In this document: positions 7,966 through 16,655 of the stretch, piece after piece
How the letters are laid out: each line of letters opens with the position of its first letter
Numbering within the stretch: the first letter of the stretch is position 1
Assembly (NCBI GenBank): GCA_021792795.1
Contig: JAJYUB010000006.1
Span: 1 to 64,000, forward strand
Length of the DNA stretch: 64,000 nt
DNA from: Acidobacteriota bacterium
GTDB lineage: Bacteria > Acidobacteriota > Terriglobia > Terriglobales > Acidobacteriaceae
Reading direction: 5' to 3'
Notes under the pieces: model-generated
The model's database searches: none
What the model was told of the DNA's origin: nothing
What the model saw: the letters and a program-made list of their open reading frames with translations, nothing else
Translations under genes and position numbers: made by a program

Positions 7966-9543
7966 TTACTTTTCGCGGCGCTTGCGGAAGACGACGCGAA
8001 CTTTTTCCCGCCAGCGTTCGTCGAGCGCGATCAGTGTCCAGTCCACTTCCGGGGAGACGTAGCGCAGCACAACTTCGGTTGCGGGATGAATGCGCAATGC
8101 GGGCGCGATGAGGTAGAGAAGCGGCGCATCGGCGCGAAGCTGTTTGCCGGGAAAATATCCGAAGCGCTCAAGGTCGCTTTTCGACGCCGAGCTGGCGGGT
8201 CTGTCAGCCGTCGCGTGGTGATGCTGGCGCACTCGGACCCAATAATCCAGCGACTGCAAGGCAAGATGCAAATCTTCATCCGCTTTGATTTCGATCACGA
8301 CCAGGCGGCCATCTCGCCGCGCGGCAAGCAGGTCGAGCACGGCGCGATCGGCAGCGGAAAATGCCGGGACCTGAGCATAGACAGGCTGGGGTTCCACCAT
8401 TGCGTCGATCGAATCCAGGCTGCGCCGCAACATCGACTCCAGCCATCGCTCCGGCTGCTGACGATAGAGAGTGTCGCGTTTGTCACCGCTAGGCTGCCTG
8501 CGGGCCACCAGTTGAGCCACCGACTCGCGCAGCGTCGGCGCCGACTCTTCCGTCAACAGCGTCGCGTTGGCCCCGCTGCCAAACAGGATTTCTTCGGAAC
8601 GCGCAAAGCTGTTTTCCGCGGCGCTGGTCCGCACCCGGGCAAACTCCAAGCCATTCCACAGCAGGCCGACTTCGGAGCCGCTGCGAAAGGCGACTTCCAT
8701 GTGCGCGACGGCATGGGCCGGGAGCAGCGCCTGCACACGCTGGATGGCGGGATGAAAGCGTTCCTCCGCGGCGGCGGTGTTGGGCGCATGAACCAGGCGG
8801 GACTCGAAATTTCCCTGGTCGCCGTACTCGCGCCGGTACAGTTCCTCTGTTTTTTCGTCGAGCTCGTATAATTCCCACTTGGCTGCGCGGAGATTCATCC
8901 ACGCCAGCCGCGCCGCCGTTACGGTAGACTTTCCACGCGGCAGAATCAACCGCAATCCTTCAACGAGGCGTCGGCCGCCACTATGCTCCCGGCAATGATG
9001 CAGCCATAAAACACCGAGCGTCAAAATGCCGTCGACGAGGGACTGACTTTCCTCCGCATTGATGGCAATCAGGGCCCAGGCGGAGTTGCCGCAGACCAGC
9101 GTTCCGCGCGCATAGGAGGGGCCGAAGCTTCGCTCCAGGTCCATGGCGGTGCGCAATCCCTCGACTTTAAAGTCGGGGAAATGGCGCGGCAAAAGGCGCT
9201 CCAGCAGCGGAATATAGCGGGAGCGGGTGCTGTCGCGCTGCGAAGGCAAGCGACGCTGCTGCGGTTGCAATTCCATTGTTTGCGGTTTGGTTTGGCCCAT
9301 GCGCAGCACATGGAGGCGCAAACCGGTTTTGCGCGCCGTAATGTTGACGACGTGGCGAATGCAGTTGCGTTCTTCCGACCACACATGCAACACGCAGTGG
9401 CCATGCTCCGCCGCAACGGTTGCGGTGGCCAATCGCAGATCGAAAAGGATGCGGCCATTTTCCAGCAGCACAGCCGCAGGCTGGTCGTCGAAAAAAGTTT
9501 GCAACTGCAGTGCAAGTTGCTCCGGCGTGGGACCGTCTACCAT
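7966..9543 (-). CDS. Large uncharacterised protein with a C-terminal PD-(D/E)XK-like segment
   Basis: 525 residues, no signal peptide or membrane helix. The N-terminal 400 residues are not recognised. Near the end, AVLDLLAARRDGRL followed by VVIEIKADEDLHLALQSLDY (E-I-K at about 419-421) has the D...ExK pattern of restriction-endonuclease-fold proteins, with a following helix typical of that fold. A nuclease or nucleic-acid-binding role is inference; the family may be specific to Acidobacteriota. The start at 9543 overlaps the DinB gene stop by 7 bases (ATGGTAG), so the two are co-translated. It converges on dus with 13 bases between stops. Confidence 0.6.
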   Translation of the reverse strand: MVDGPTPEQLALQLQTFFDDQPAAVLLENGRILFDLRLATATVAAEHGHCVLHVWSEERNCIRHVVNITARKTGLRLHVLRMGQTKPQTMELQPQQRRLPSQRDSTRSRYIPLLERLLPRHFPDFKVEGLRTAMDLERSFGPSYARGTLVCGNSAWALIAINAEESQSLVDGILTLGVLWLHHCREHSGGRRLVEGLRLILPRGKSTVTAARLAWMNLRAAKWELYELDEKTEELYRREYGDQGNFESRLVHAPNTAAAEERFHPAIQRVQALLPAHAVAHMEVAFRSGSEVGLLWNGLEFARVRTSAAENSFARSEEILFGSGANATLLTEESAPTLRESVAQLVARRQPSGDKRDTLYRQQPERWLESMLRRSLDSIDAMVEPQPVYAQVPAFSAADRAVLDLLAARRDGRLVVIEIKADEDLHLALQSLDYWVRVRQHHHATADRPASSASKSDLERFGYFPGKQLRADAPLLYLIAPALRIHPATEVVLRYVSPEVDWTLIALDERWREKVRVVFRKRREK

Positions 9544-10067
9544 CCCATCCGCTCGCGCAGCGAGGTGATGTGGGCGGTGTGATGGCGGCCGTGCCACGCG
9601 TAGAGCGCGGCGACCTGTTCCACTGTCTGCTTGCCGGATTCAGGATGCTTGTAGCCGCGCTTCGACCAGGCGGATTCATCCAGCGAGCGGAGCAGTGTGA
9701 CCCAGCGCGCATGGAGAGAGTCGAGCAGCTGCAGCGAGACTTCAACGGGCAGGGCGCGCGCATCTTCCAACTCCGCCCAGAGATTTTCTTTGTATGGAGC
9801 GATTGCCGGCCAGTCCTCGGTGAGCGCCAGCCGAATTCTGGCAGTGGCCTGCATGTGGCTGTCGGCGACATGATGGACGGTTTGGCGCACAGTCCAACCG
9901 CCTTCGCGATAGGGGGTGTCGAGCTGCGATTCGGAAAGTCCGCGGACGGCATCTCGCAGTTTTTTCGGCAGTTCGGCGATTTTCTGGATCGCCTCTTCAC
10001 GTTCCTGCCGGGTCAGGGTGGCAGGCCGCGCAAAATTTCCAATGGGGTGGCGCAGATCGTTGTTCAT
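9537..10067 (-). CDS. DinB/YfiT-family metal-dependent protein
   Basis: 176 residues forming the four-helix DinB fold. The three metal ligands are visible as TVHHVADSH (about 63-71) and HGRHHTAH (about 160-167), and the motif YREGGWTVRQ matches YfiT/BstA. B. subtilis relatives are bacillithiol S-transferases that conjugate the thiol to electrophiles; others have unknown substrates. A bacilliredoxin gene elsewhere in the window makes a bacillithiol link plausible. First gene of a two-gene operon with the nuclease-like gene. Confidence 0.8.
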   Translation of the reverse strand: MNNDLRHPIGNFARPATLTRQEREEAIQKIAELPKKLRDAVRGLSESQLDTPYREGGWTVRQTVHHVADSHMQATARIRLALTEDWPAIAPYKENLWAELEDARALPVEVSLQLLDSLHARWVTLLRSLDESAWSKRGYKHPESGKQTVEQVAALYAWHGRHHTAHITSLRERMGW

Positions 10068-10238
10068 GCCCCCACGCTACCACGGAACGCGGCCATCGAG
10101 CACGACAGAGAGTTCGATTCACGGAGGGTCGCGAGGCTGGGATGCGTCGTTCGGCGATGGGGTGAATCTAAAAAGATAGAATTGAATCAGGCAGGCGGCC
10201 GTGCGCCAGGCCGCCGCGCATTTCAGAGGAGTTATTCC

Positions 10239-11681
10239 ATGCAGCCCGCATCGCCCGACACTCGCAAGTTTTTCTACGAACACCTGGGGATCAACGAGCA
10301 ACTGCTGGAGCAGTGTCTTTCCGCGGCATTGTCCGCGGGCGGGGATTATGCGGACCTTTATTTCGAATACGTGACCGCCAGTTCGCTGATGGTGGACGAA
10401 TCGCTGGTGAAATCCGCCAGCCAGGGAATCAGCGCGGGTTGCGGCCTGCGGGTGGTATCGGGTGAACGTACTGGCTACGCGTACACGGACGATTTGTCTC
10501 CGGAACGGCTTTTGCGCGCCGCACATACGGCGGCGTTGATCGCGAGCGGCCCATCGAAGCAGCCGGTGCAGGGCTTTCGCGAGTCGCCTTCGGCTGGACT
10601 GTATACCGTAGCCTCGCCGGGAAGCGATTCTGAAACATCGGCGAAGCTGGCGTTGATCCAACGGGCCGATCGCGCTGCCCGAGCGTACGACGCGCGCATC
10701 GTGCAGGTGCAGGCAAGCTTCGCAGACGAGCTGCGGCGCATTCTGGTTGCCGCTTCTGACGGAAGTTTTGCGACGGACACGCAGCCGTTGGCGCGATTGA
10801 ATGTGTCGATGATTGCGAAGGAAGGCGACAACATCGCTCGCGGCAGTTCTGGCGGAGGAGGGCGAGTTTTGCTCGATTTCTTTTTGACGGACAAAACGCC
10901 GGAGTATTTTGCGACCGAAGCGGCGCGGCAGGCGGTGTTGCAACTGGGCGCGGTGCCTGCTCCTGCAGGAGAGATGCCGGTGGTCCTAGGGCCGGGATGG
11001 CCGGGAGTGTTGCTGCATGAAGCGGTCGGACATGGTCTGGAAGCGGACTTCAATCGCAAGAAGACCTCGGCCTTTGCGGGGCTGATTGGGCAAATGGTGG
11101 CCAGTCCCAAGGTGACGGTGGTGGACAACGGGGCGATGCCGAATCGCAGAGGCAGCTTGAATGTGGACGACGAGGGCTCGCCCACGCAGGAGACTGTATT
11201 GATTGAAAACGGCGTGCTGAAGGGATACATGAGCGATAAACTTTCGGCGCGGCTGATGGGCATCGCCGACACCGGCAACGGGCGCCGCGAAAGCTATCAG
11301 CACATCCCGATGCCGCGCATGACGAACACCTACATGCTGGCGGGCGAGGACGATCCGGGAGACATTATTCGTAGCGTTCAACGCGGCCTGTACGCGGTTA
11401 ATTTCGGCGGCGGGCAGGTGGACATCACCAACGGAAAATTTGTTTTTTCGGCGTCGGAAGCCTACCTGATCGAGGATGGAAAGATCACCGCGCCGGTAAA
11501 GAATGCGACCTTGATCGGCAATGGCCCTGAGTCGTTGAAATATGTGTCCATGGTGGGCAACGATTTGAAGCTCGATGAGGGCGTGGGCACCTGCGGCAAA
11601 GCGGGGCAAAGCGTTCCTGTCGGCGTAGGCATGCCTACCATCAAGCTGGACAAAATGACGGTCGGCGGCACAGGAAATTAG
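10239..11681 (+). CDS. tldD: Metalloprotease TldD
   Basis: 480 residues. TldD is the catalytic half of the TldD/TldE protease that trims unfolded peptides, antitoxins and modified-peptide precursors. The zinc motif HEAVGH (HExxxH, about 259-264) and the C-terminal block GTCGKAGQSVPVGVG are present. AGAGGAG sits eight bases before the ATG at 10239. The tldE gene follows 133 bases later. A dispersed ~100-bp repeat begins exactly at the stop codon, separating the pair and possibly altering their coupling. Confidence 0.95.
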   Translation: MQPASPDTRKFFYEHLGINEQLLEQCLSAALSAGGDYADLYFEYVTASSLMVDESLVKSASQGISAGCGLRVVSGERTGYAYTDDLSPERLLRAAHTAALIASGPSKQPVQGFRESPSAGLYTVASPGSDSETSAKLALIQRADRAARAYDARIVQVQASFADELRRILVAASDGSFATDTQPLARLNVSMIAKEGDNIARGSSGGGGRVLLDFFLTDKTPEYFATEAARQAVLQLGAVPAPAGEMPVVLGPGWPGVLLHEAVGHGLEADFNRKKTSAFAGLIGQMVASPKVTVVDNGAMPNRRGSLNVDDEGSPTQETVLIENGVLKGYMSDKLSARLMGIADTGNGRRESYQHIPMPRMTNTYMLAGEDDPGDIIRSVQRGLYAVNFGGGQVDITNGKFVFSASEAYLIEDGKITAPVKNATLIGNGPESLKYVSMVGNDLKLDEGVGTCGKAGQSVPVGVGMPTIKLDKMTVGGTGN

Positions 11682-11780
11682 GGCATTTTCGCAGTTACTG
11701 CGATGCGGACATTGCGCGATCCCACCCTGGCTGGCCAGGCTGGGGCATCCAAGCCATTCCAGTATCGGCGAAAATGCTCG
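11681..11780. repeat. Dispersed ~100-bp inverted-repeat element, copy A
   Basis: Ends GGGCATTTTCGC (11681-11692) and GCGAAAATGCTC (11768-11779) are inverted repeats with one mismatch. The core holds GATGCGGACATTGCG and ATCCCACCCTGGCT, then a short palindrome and GGGGCATCC. Copy B at 34764-34862 shares ends, order and core. No coding capacity; it resembles a MITE or complex REP element and begins at the last base of the tldD stop. Confidence 0.7.
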
Positions 11781-11814
11781 AATTGGTCGCGACTGAAAAA
11801 TCGAGGGAATTTCC

Positions 11815-13194
11815 GTGAAGAATGCAACTGTGACTGTATCGGAACATGAGATTTCGACCGAATTTGTAACTGACGTTGTTACAAAAGCATTGAAGGCGGG
11901 CGCCGGCGATGCGGAAGCCGTGTTTTCTGAAGGCGACGAGTTTGAAACCCTGGTGCGGCTGGGGCAGGTAGAGCAGTTGAAGGAAGCGGGTTCGCGCGCG
12001 GCCGGATTGCGCGTGTTCCAGGGGAACCGCACTGCATCCACCAGCACCAGCGACCTTTCCAGTACGGGTATCGAGCAGTTGGTTTCCGGTGCCATGGCGC
12101 TGGTGCAGGTAACGTCGGAGGACCCTTTTGCGGGACTGCCGGAGCCGGAGGAATTCGGCAAGCTGGCGGGCGATCTCGACCTCTATTACGACGACGTATA
12201 TTCACTGCCGGCGGCAGAGCGGATTGAATATGCGCGCCGCACGGAAGCGGCGGCGATGGCTGCCGACGCGCGGATCCAAAACTCCGGCGGCGGAAGTTTC
12301 GATGCTGCAACCGGGCGCAAAATACTGGCAAATTCGCGAGGATTTGTTGGAGAAGTGCGCCGCTCATCGTGCTCGATCGCGGCGCAGCCGATTGCGATGT
12401 CGCCGGATGGAGGGATGCAGCGCGACTATTGGTATTCCAGCCAGCGGTCGCTGGGGCTATTGGATTCGCCGGAATCGGTGGGCCTCGAAGCGGCGCGCCG
12501 AACGGTGCGAAAGCTGGGCGCGCGGAAGGTGCCGACGCAGCGAGTTCCGCTGGTGTTTGCGCCGGAGGTTGCCAGCTCAATTCTGGGCGCGATCGTAGGC
12601 GCAATCAATGGAAATGCGGTCTACCGAAGTTCGTCGTTCCTGGCCGGAAAGCTGGGGGAAAGGGTGGGCGGAAAAAATCTGACGATCATCGACGATGGAA
12701 CGACGCGAGGCGGATTCGGCAGCGCGCCGTTCGATGGAGAAGGGTTGCCGACGCGGCGCAAAGCGGTGCTTGACCAAGGCGTGCTGACCAGCTATTTGCT
12801 GAATACTTACACGGCGCGGAAGCTGGGTCTGCGGTCGACCGGGAATGCCTCGCGGGGCCTCGCGGGCAGTCCTGGAATCAGTTGCGGAAATTTTTATCTT
12901 GAACCGGGGGAGAAGACGCCGGAGGAGATCCTTGCGGCGATTCCGGCTGGTTTGTACGTGACGGACCTAATTGGACACGGCGTCAACATTGTCACCGGAG
13001 ATTACTCGCATGGGGCTTCCGGACTATGGATTGAAAACGGAGAACTCGCGTATCCGGTGGAAGAAATTACCGTGGCGGGCAATCTGAAGGAGATGCTGCA
13101 CAACATTTCCAGCATCGGGAGCGACTTGATTTTTCGCAGCGCTGTGGCGTGTCCCACGATCGCGATTGAAGGGATGACGATCGCGGGAGAGTAA
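11815..13194 (+). CDS. pmbA: TldE/PmbA, partner of TldD
   Basis: 459 residues starting at GTG 11815, with GAGGGAA six bases upstream. Homology to PmbA/TldE is clear over the whole length: RAAGLRVFQGNRTAS near the start, FLAGKLGERVGG mid-protein, and the C-terminal VTGDYSHGASGLWIENGELA. TldE has no HExxxH zinc site and forms the regulatory half of a heterodimer with TldD. The gene directly follows tldD; a repeat element lies in the gap. Confidence 0.92.
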   Translation: MKNATVTVSEHEISTEFVTDVVTKALKAGAGDAEAVFSEGDEFETLVRLGQVEQLKEAGSRAAGLRVFQGNRTASTSTSDLSSTGIEQLVSGAMALVQVTSEDPFAGLPEPEEFGKLAGDLDLYYDDVYSLPAAERIEYARRTEAAAMAADARIQNSGGGSFDAATGRKILANSRGFVGEVRRSSCSIAAQPIAMSPDGGMQRDYWYSSQRSLGLLDSPESVGLEAARRTVRKLGARKVPTQRVPLVFAPEVASSILGAIVGAINGNAVYRSSSFLAGKLGERVGGKNLTIIDDGTTRGGFGSAPFDGEGLPTRRKAVLDQGVLTSYLLNTYTARKLGLRSTGNASRGLAGSPGISCGNFYLEPGEKTPEEILAAIPAGLYVTDLIGHGVNIVTGDYSHGASGLWIENGELAYPVEEITVAGNLKEMLHNISSIGSDLIFRSAVACPTIAIEGMTIAGE

Positions 13195-13245
13195 GCGGAT
13201 TTTCGGCCCCACCCTGGGGCGTGTTAACGCCAATCCATAATTTTC

Positions 13246-13291
13246 CGATATATTGCAACGATATACTGCAAGAACAGGAGAAATGCCCTAA
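13246..13291 (+). other. Tandem 13-bp repeat upstream of an aborted two-codon frame
   Basis: CGATATATTGCAA (13246-13258) is followed at once by CGATATACTGCAA (13259-13271), one mismatch. A good Shine-Dalgarno (CAGGAG, 13275-13280) and ATG 13283 come next, but the frame is ATG CCC TAA. It looks like the regulatory front of a gene whose body is lost, with an operator-like repeat. It lies between the convergent tldE and thiE genes. Confidence 0.4.
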
Positions 13292-13304
13292 GTCCTGGAA
13301 TTCG

Positions 13305-13991
13305 CTACGCGAAACCCTTCCAGACCGACGGGGTTCCCTGTAGCAGGCGGATGGCGGCGACGCCAGCGGCGCCAGCTCGGATAGAGTCGGGGGCGTTGTC
13401 GGCAGTCACTCCTCCGAGCGCGAACACGGGCACGGGCGCAGCCGCGTCACAGGCCTGTTGCAGCAGCGACAATCCGACGCCGGGAAGCTTTTGCGCGCCG
13501 TCAGAATCTCGTCTCCCACCGGAAGCAATTTCATTCTTTGGAATGACCTTTTCAAATACCGGCGCGAACAAAATGCAGTTCGGCGACTGCTGGCGCGCTG
13601 CTTTCACTTCTTCGAGCGTGTGGCAGGCAACGCTGATGACTGGCGGCTGCGAACGCCCGGCAGCGGCGAAGATGCTGCGCACTTCCCGCGGCGCGAGCGC
13701 GTCCGGCCCGGCCGGCAAATGCACCCCCTCCGCGCCTGCGGCCAGCGCCACATCCACACGACCATTCACCAGCAGGTGCGGCATTCCTACCCCACGCGGC
13801 ATCGCGGAATGTATCGCCCGCAGCATCGCTCGCGCCAACTCCACCAGATCGCGCGCAGACAGGTCCTTCTCGCGCAGTTGAATGAACGCCACCCGGTTCG
13901 CCGCCCACACGCCCGCCAGACCTACCAGGCGCGCCCGCCCATCGGCTTCGTTCTCCGCGTAGAGCCGACGATCTGTGATGGCGTACAGCAT
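13305..13991 (-). CDS. thiE: Thiamine-phosphate synthase (ThiE-like)
   Basis: 228 residues, a TIM-barrel enzyme joining the pyrimidine and thiazole phosphates into thiamine monophosphate. Motifs: YAITDRRLY at the start, FIQLREKDLSARDL (about 36-49), LLVNGRVDVALAAGAEGVHLP (diphosphate site, about 78-98) and VFALGGVTADNA near the end. ATG 13991 begins the family motif; GAGGAAGG lies about 12 bases upstream. No other thi genes are in the window. TenI-type relatives look similar, so the exact reaction is likely but not certain. Confidence 0.85.
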   Translation of the reverse strand: MLYAITDRRLYAENEADGRARLVGLAGVWAANRVAFIQLREKDLSARDLVELARAMLRAIHSAMPRGVGMPHLLVNGRVDVALAAGAEGVHLPAGPDALAPREVRSIFAAAGRSQPPVISVACHTLEEVKAARQQSPNCILFAPVFEKVIPKNEIASGGRRDSDGAQKLPGVGLSLLQQACDAAAPVPVFALGGVTADNAPDSIRAGAAGVAAIRLLQGTPSVWKGFA

Positions 13992-14220
13992 GGCGCGGCC
14001 TATCCTTCCTCCCCGTCTTCGCGTCCAATCAATGGAACCAGTGTAGGCCGTAGCAACAGAGGCTTCCGTTTCATCCTCCTGTGATACTGTCGAAAATGCG
14101 ACCGGCAGGCGAGTCCGCTTGTTTTGCGCAGATGTCACGGCACCGCCTGCGGGACCGTTGCCATGGCCCGAAAACAACGATACGACAGAAGAACAGAAAA
14201 TAGAACGATGGAAAGGTACG

Positions 14221-15624
14221 ATGGAAATATTCGATCTGCTGGTCCTCGGTTCTGGCCCCGCCGGGCAGCGGGCGGCAATTTCGGCCTCCAAACTCGGCAA
14301 GCGCGTCGCCGTCATCGAACAACGGGAATTTGTCGGCGGCGTCAGCGTCAATACCGGCACCATCCCCAGCAAGACCTTTCGCGAGGGAGTGCTGCACCTT
14401 TCCGGCTACAATTTTCGTTCCATCTATGGCATGAATTACCGCGTCAAGGACAAGATCACCATGGCCGATCTTGCCTTCCGCGTGCAGCATGTCATCAAGA
14501 CGGAAGTCGACGTGACCGAGGCGCAGCTCTCCCGCAATAACGTGGAGGTGCTGACAGGCACGGCCAGCTTTGAAGACGCCACCCACATACGCGTGACAAA
14601 TTCGCGCGGCGCCAGCGTCTATGAAAGCAGAAACACGCTGATTGCCGTCGGTTCGCGTCCCGCCACCAATCCCAAGGTCCCGTTGAACGGCCGCAATATC
14701 ATCAACAGCGATCAGGTCCTTTCCATTCCCGAGCTGCCAAAAACGCTGATTGTGGTCGGCGGCGGCGTCATCGGCGTCGAATACGCCTGCATGTTCGCCG
14801 TGCTGGGCGTGCGCGTCATCCTGATTGAAAAACGGCCCAAGCTGCTGGAGTTTGCCGATCAGGAAATCGTCGAGGCGCTCAGCTATCACCTGCGCGACAG
14901 CCGGGTCACCATGCGCCTGAATGAAGAAGTGGAAAGCGTCGAAGACCTTCCCGACGGCACCGTGGTCGCCAACACCGAAAGCAAGAAGAAGATTGCCGCC
15001 AACGCGCTTTTGTACGCGGTGGGACGCCAGGGCAATGTGGACGACCTCAACCTGGCCGGGGCCGGATTGGATGCCGACAAGCGAGGCCGGATCAGCGTCG
15101 ACGAGAACTTCCGCACTAACGTGCCGAACATATTTGCCGCCGGAGATGTCATCGGCTTTCCGGCGCTGGCTTCGGTTTCCATGGAACAGGGTCGCATCGC
15201 CGCCGCGCGCATCTTTGGCGACAACTGCGTCATGTCGAACCCAAAATACTATCCCTACGGAATTTATACGATCCCGGAAATTTCCTTCATCGGCAAAACC
15301 GAAGAACAGTTGACGGAGGAGGATGTCCCGTATGAAGTTGGCGTCGCGTACTATCGAGAAATTGCGCGCGGCCAGATTCGCGGCGACACTACCGGCCGGC
15401 TGAAGCTGATCTTCCATCGCGAGACGCGCCATTTGCTTGGCGTGCATATCATCGGCGAGGGCGCCAGCGATCTGGCCCACATTGGCCAGGCCGTCATGGC
15501 GCTGAATGCAACCATCGACTATTTTGTCGATACGGTCTTCAACTACCCGACCCTGGCGGAGTGCTACAAAGCCGCAGCCTTCAACGGTCTGAACCGCCTG
15601 AGCAAAACGGCGGAGGAGATCTGA
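14221..15624 (+). CDS. sthA: Soluble pyridine nucleotide transhydrogenase
   Basis: 467 residues, same length as E. coli SthA. This flavoprotein moves hydride between NADPH and NADH to balance the pools. It shows FAD motif GSGPAGQRAA (about 9-18), GTIPSKTFRE in place of the redox disulfide of dihydrolipoamide dehydrogenases, NAD motif GGGVIGVEYA (about 180), ATG-like FAAGDVIGFP, and the C-terminal dimerisation domain. ATG 14221 with GGAAAGG six bases upstream was chosen over an earlier in-frame ATG. The ROK gene follows after 3 bases, so they form one transcript. Confidence 0.93.
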   Translation: MEIFDLLVLGSGPAGQRAAISASKLGKRVAVIEQREFVGGVSVNTGTIPSKTFREGVLHLSGYNFRSIYGMNYRVKDKITMADLAFRVQHVIKTEVDVTEAQLSRNNVEVLTGTASFEDATHIRVTNSRGASVYESRNTLIAVGSRPATNPKVPLNGRNIINSDQVLSIPELPKTLIVVGGGVIGVEYACMFAVLGVRVILIEKRPKLLEFADQEIVEALSYHLRDSRVTMRLNEEVESVEDLPDGTVVANTESKKKIAANALLYAVGRQGNVDDLNLAGAGLDADKRGRISVDENFRTNVPNIFAAGDVIGFPALASVSMEQGRIAAARIFGDNCVMSNPKYYPYGIYTIPEISFIGKTEEQLTEEDVPYEVGVAYYREIARGQIRGDTTGRLKLIFHRETRHLLGVHIIGEGASDLAHIGQAVMALNATIDYFVDTVFNYPTLAECYKAAAFNGLNRLSKTAEEI

Positions 15625-15627
15625 ATC

Positions 15628-16542
15628 ATGGGAAAAAGTCTTGGCATCCACCTGACTGGACGCATCGTCACCGGCGTCATCGAAAATCAAAAGCCGTGTT
15701 CCCGGCTGTTTCATTTTCCCGATGACCAAGAAGACACAGGTTCTCTGCTGGACACGCCCCTGGATGGTCTGATCGATCACATGCGAGAGCAGGCACTCCG
15801 CGCTGTTAGGGACAGTGGGCCCATTGAAGCCGCCGGACTGGCGCTGCCCGGAATTGTGCGCGAGGGGGTGGTGGATGATTCGCCGAACCTTGCGCAGTTG
15901 AAGGGAGCTCGCATAGCGGAAAAAGTACATCGCGCGCTCAGCGAAGCCGGCATTGCCGCGCCTGTCACGGTGTTGAACGACGCCGACGCCATGGCCGCCG
16001 GAGTGGCCGCGAAACATGGCCGCCTCGATGCTTTCATCCGCTTGTGGGCACTGGGGTACGGCATTGGATTTGGGCGCTATCCCTACGCGTCGGGAATCTG
16101 GGAGGGTGGCCATAGCGTGGTCACGCTCGACTCCACAGAAAACTATTGCGGCTGCGGCGGGCGCGGCCATCTGGAAGGCATCATGGGCCATCGCGCCATG
16201 CGGCTGCGCTTCCTCGACATGGAGCCGGAAGAGATTTTCGACCACGCGAAAACCGGCGATGCGCGCTGCAAGGAATTTGTGCGGCTGTGGCATCGCGGTC
16301 TGGCGGCAGCCACCGCCAACTCCATCCACATGGAAGGGGCAGGACGGTTTTACTACACTGGCTTCAATGTCCGCTTCCTCGACATGAAACTGCTGCAGCA
16401 TTATTTGCAGCAAATGGTGACCATGAGCCCACTGCAGAACTACATGCTCGAGGTGGTCCCCATGAGCGACGATCTGGCCGTCACCGGTGCCGCCATCGCC
16501 GCCTCCCAGGCCGCCACCATAGGCAATTTCGTGTCATTCTGA
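15628..16542 (+). CDS. ROK-family sugar kinase-like protein
   Basis: 304 residues with the actin-like ROK fold. The catalytic Asp is in VLNDADAMAAG (about 116-126) and the zinc loop in YCGCGGRGHLEG (about 172-183). The N-terminal phosphate-binding motif is weak (GIHLTGRIVTG), so the substrate, perhaps glucose or an N-acetyl sugar, cannot be named. Downstream of sthA by 3 bases. The last codons GTG TCA TTC TGA lie within a repeat (GTCATTCTGAGC), so the original C-terminus may have been replaced. Confidence 0.8.
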   Translation: MGKSLGIHLTGRIVTGVIENQKPCSRLFHFPDDQEDTGSLLDTPLDGLIDHMREQALRAVRDSGPIEAAGLALPGIVREGVVDDSPNLAQLKGARIAEKVHRALSEAGIAAPVTVLNDADAMAAGVAAKHGRLDAFIRLWALGYGIGFGRYPYASGIWEGGHSVVTLDSTENYCGCGGRGHLEGIMGHRAMRLRFLDMEPEEIFDHAKTGDARCKEFVRLWHRGLAAATANSIHMEGAGRFYYTGFNVRFLDMKLLQHYLQQMVTMSPLQNYMLEVVPMSDDLAVTGAAIAASQAATIGNFVSF

Positions 16543-16595
16543 GCGCAGCGAAGGACCAGGACATTCGTCTTCTGCTTGGCAAGCCTGGGTGCCCC
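16532..16595. repeat. GTCATTCTGAG-type repeat at the end of the ROK gene
   Basis: GTCATTCTGAGCGCAGCGAAG (start at 16533) resembles the terminus of the longer element at 28097-28222. It is followed by CTTGGCAAG and CCTGGGTGCCCC, the reverse orientation of the GGGGCACCC tail found after other palindromes here. Confidence 0.5.
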
Positions 16596-16655
16596 GCAAC
16601 TCGTCCGCGGAACTGCCGCCCGCCAGTTGGAATTGAGAGATGGGACCCGCTGGAC

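Noticed and set aside
14071-16413. A 780-codon open frame on the minus strand
   Set aside because: It lies opposite sthA and the ROK gene, both with clear families. The antisense product has no recognisable motif and reflects GC-rich codon use.
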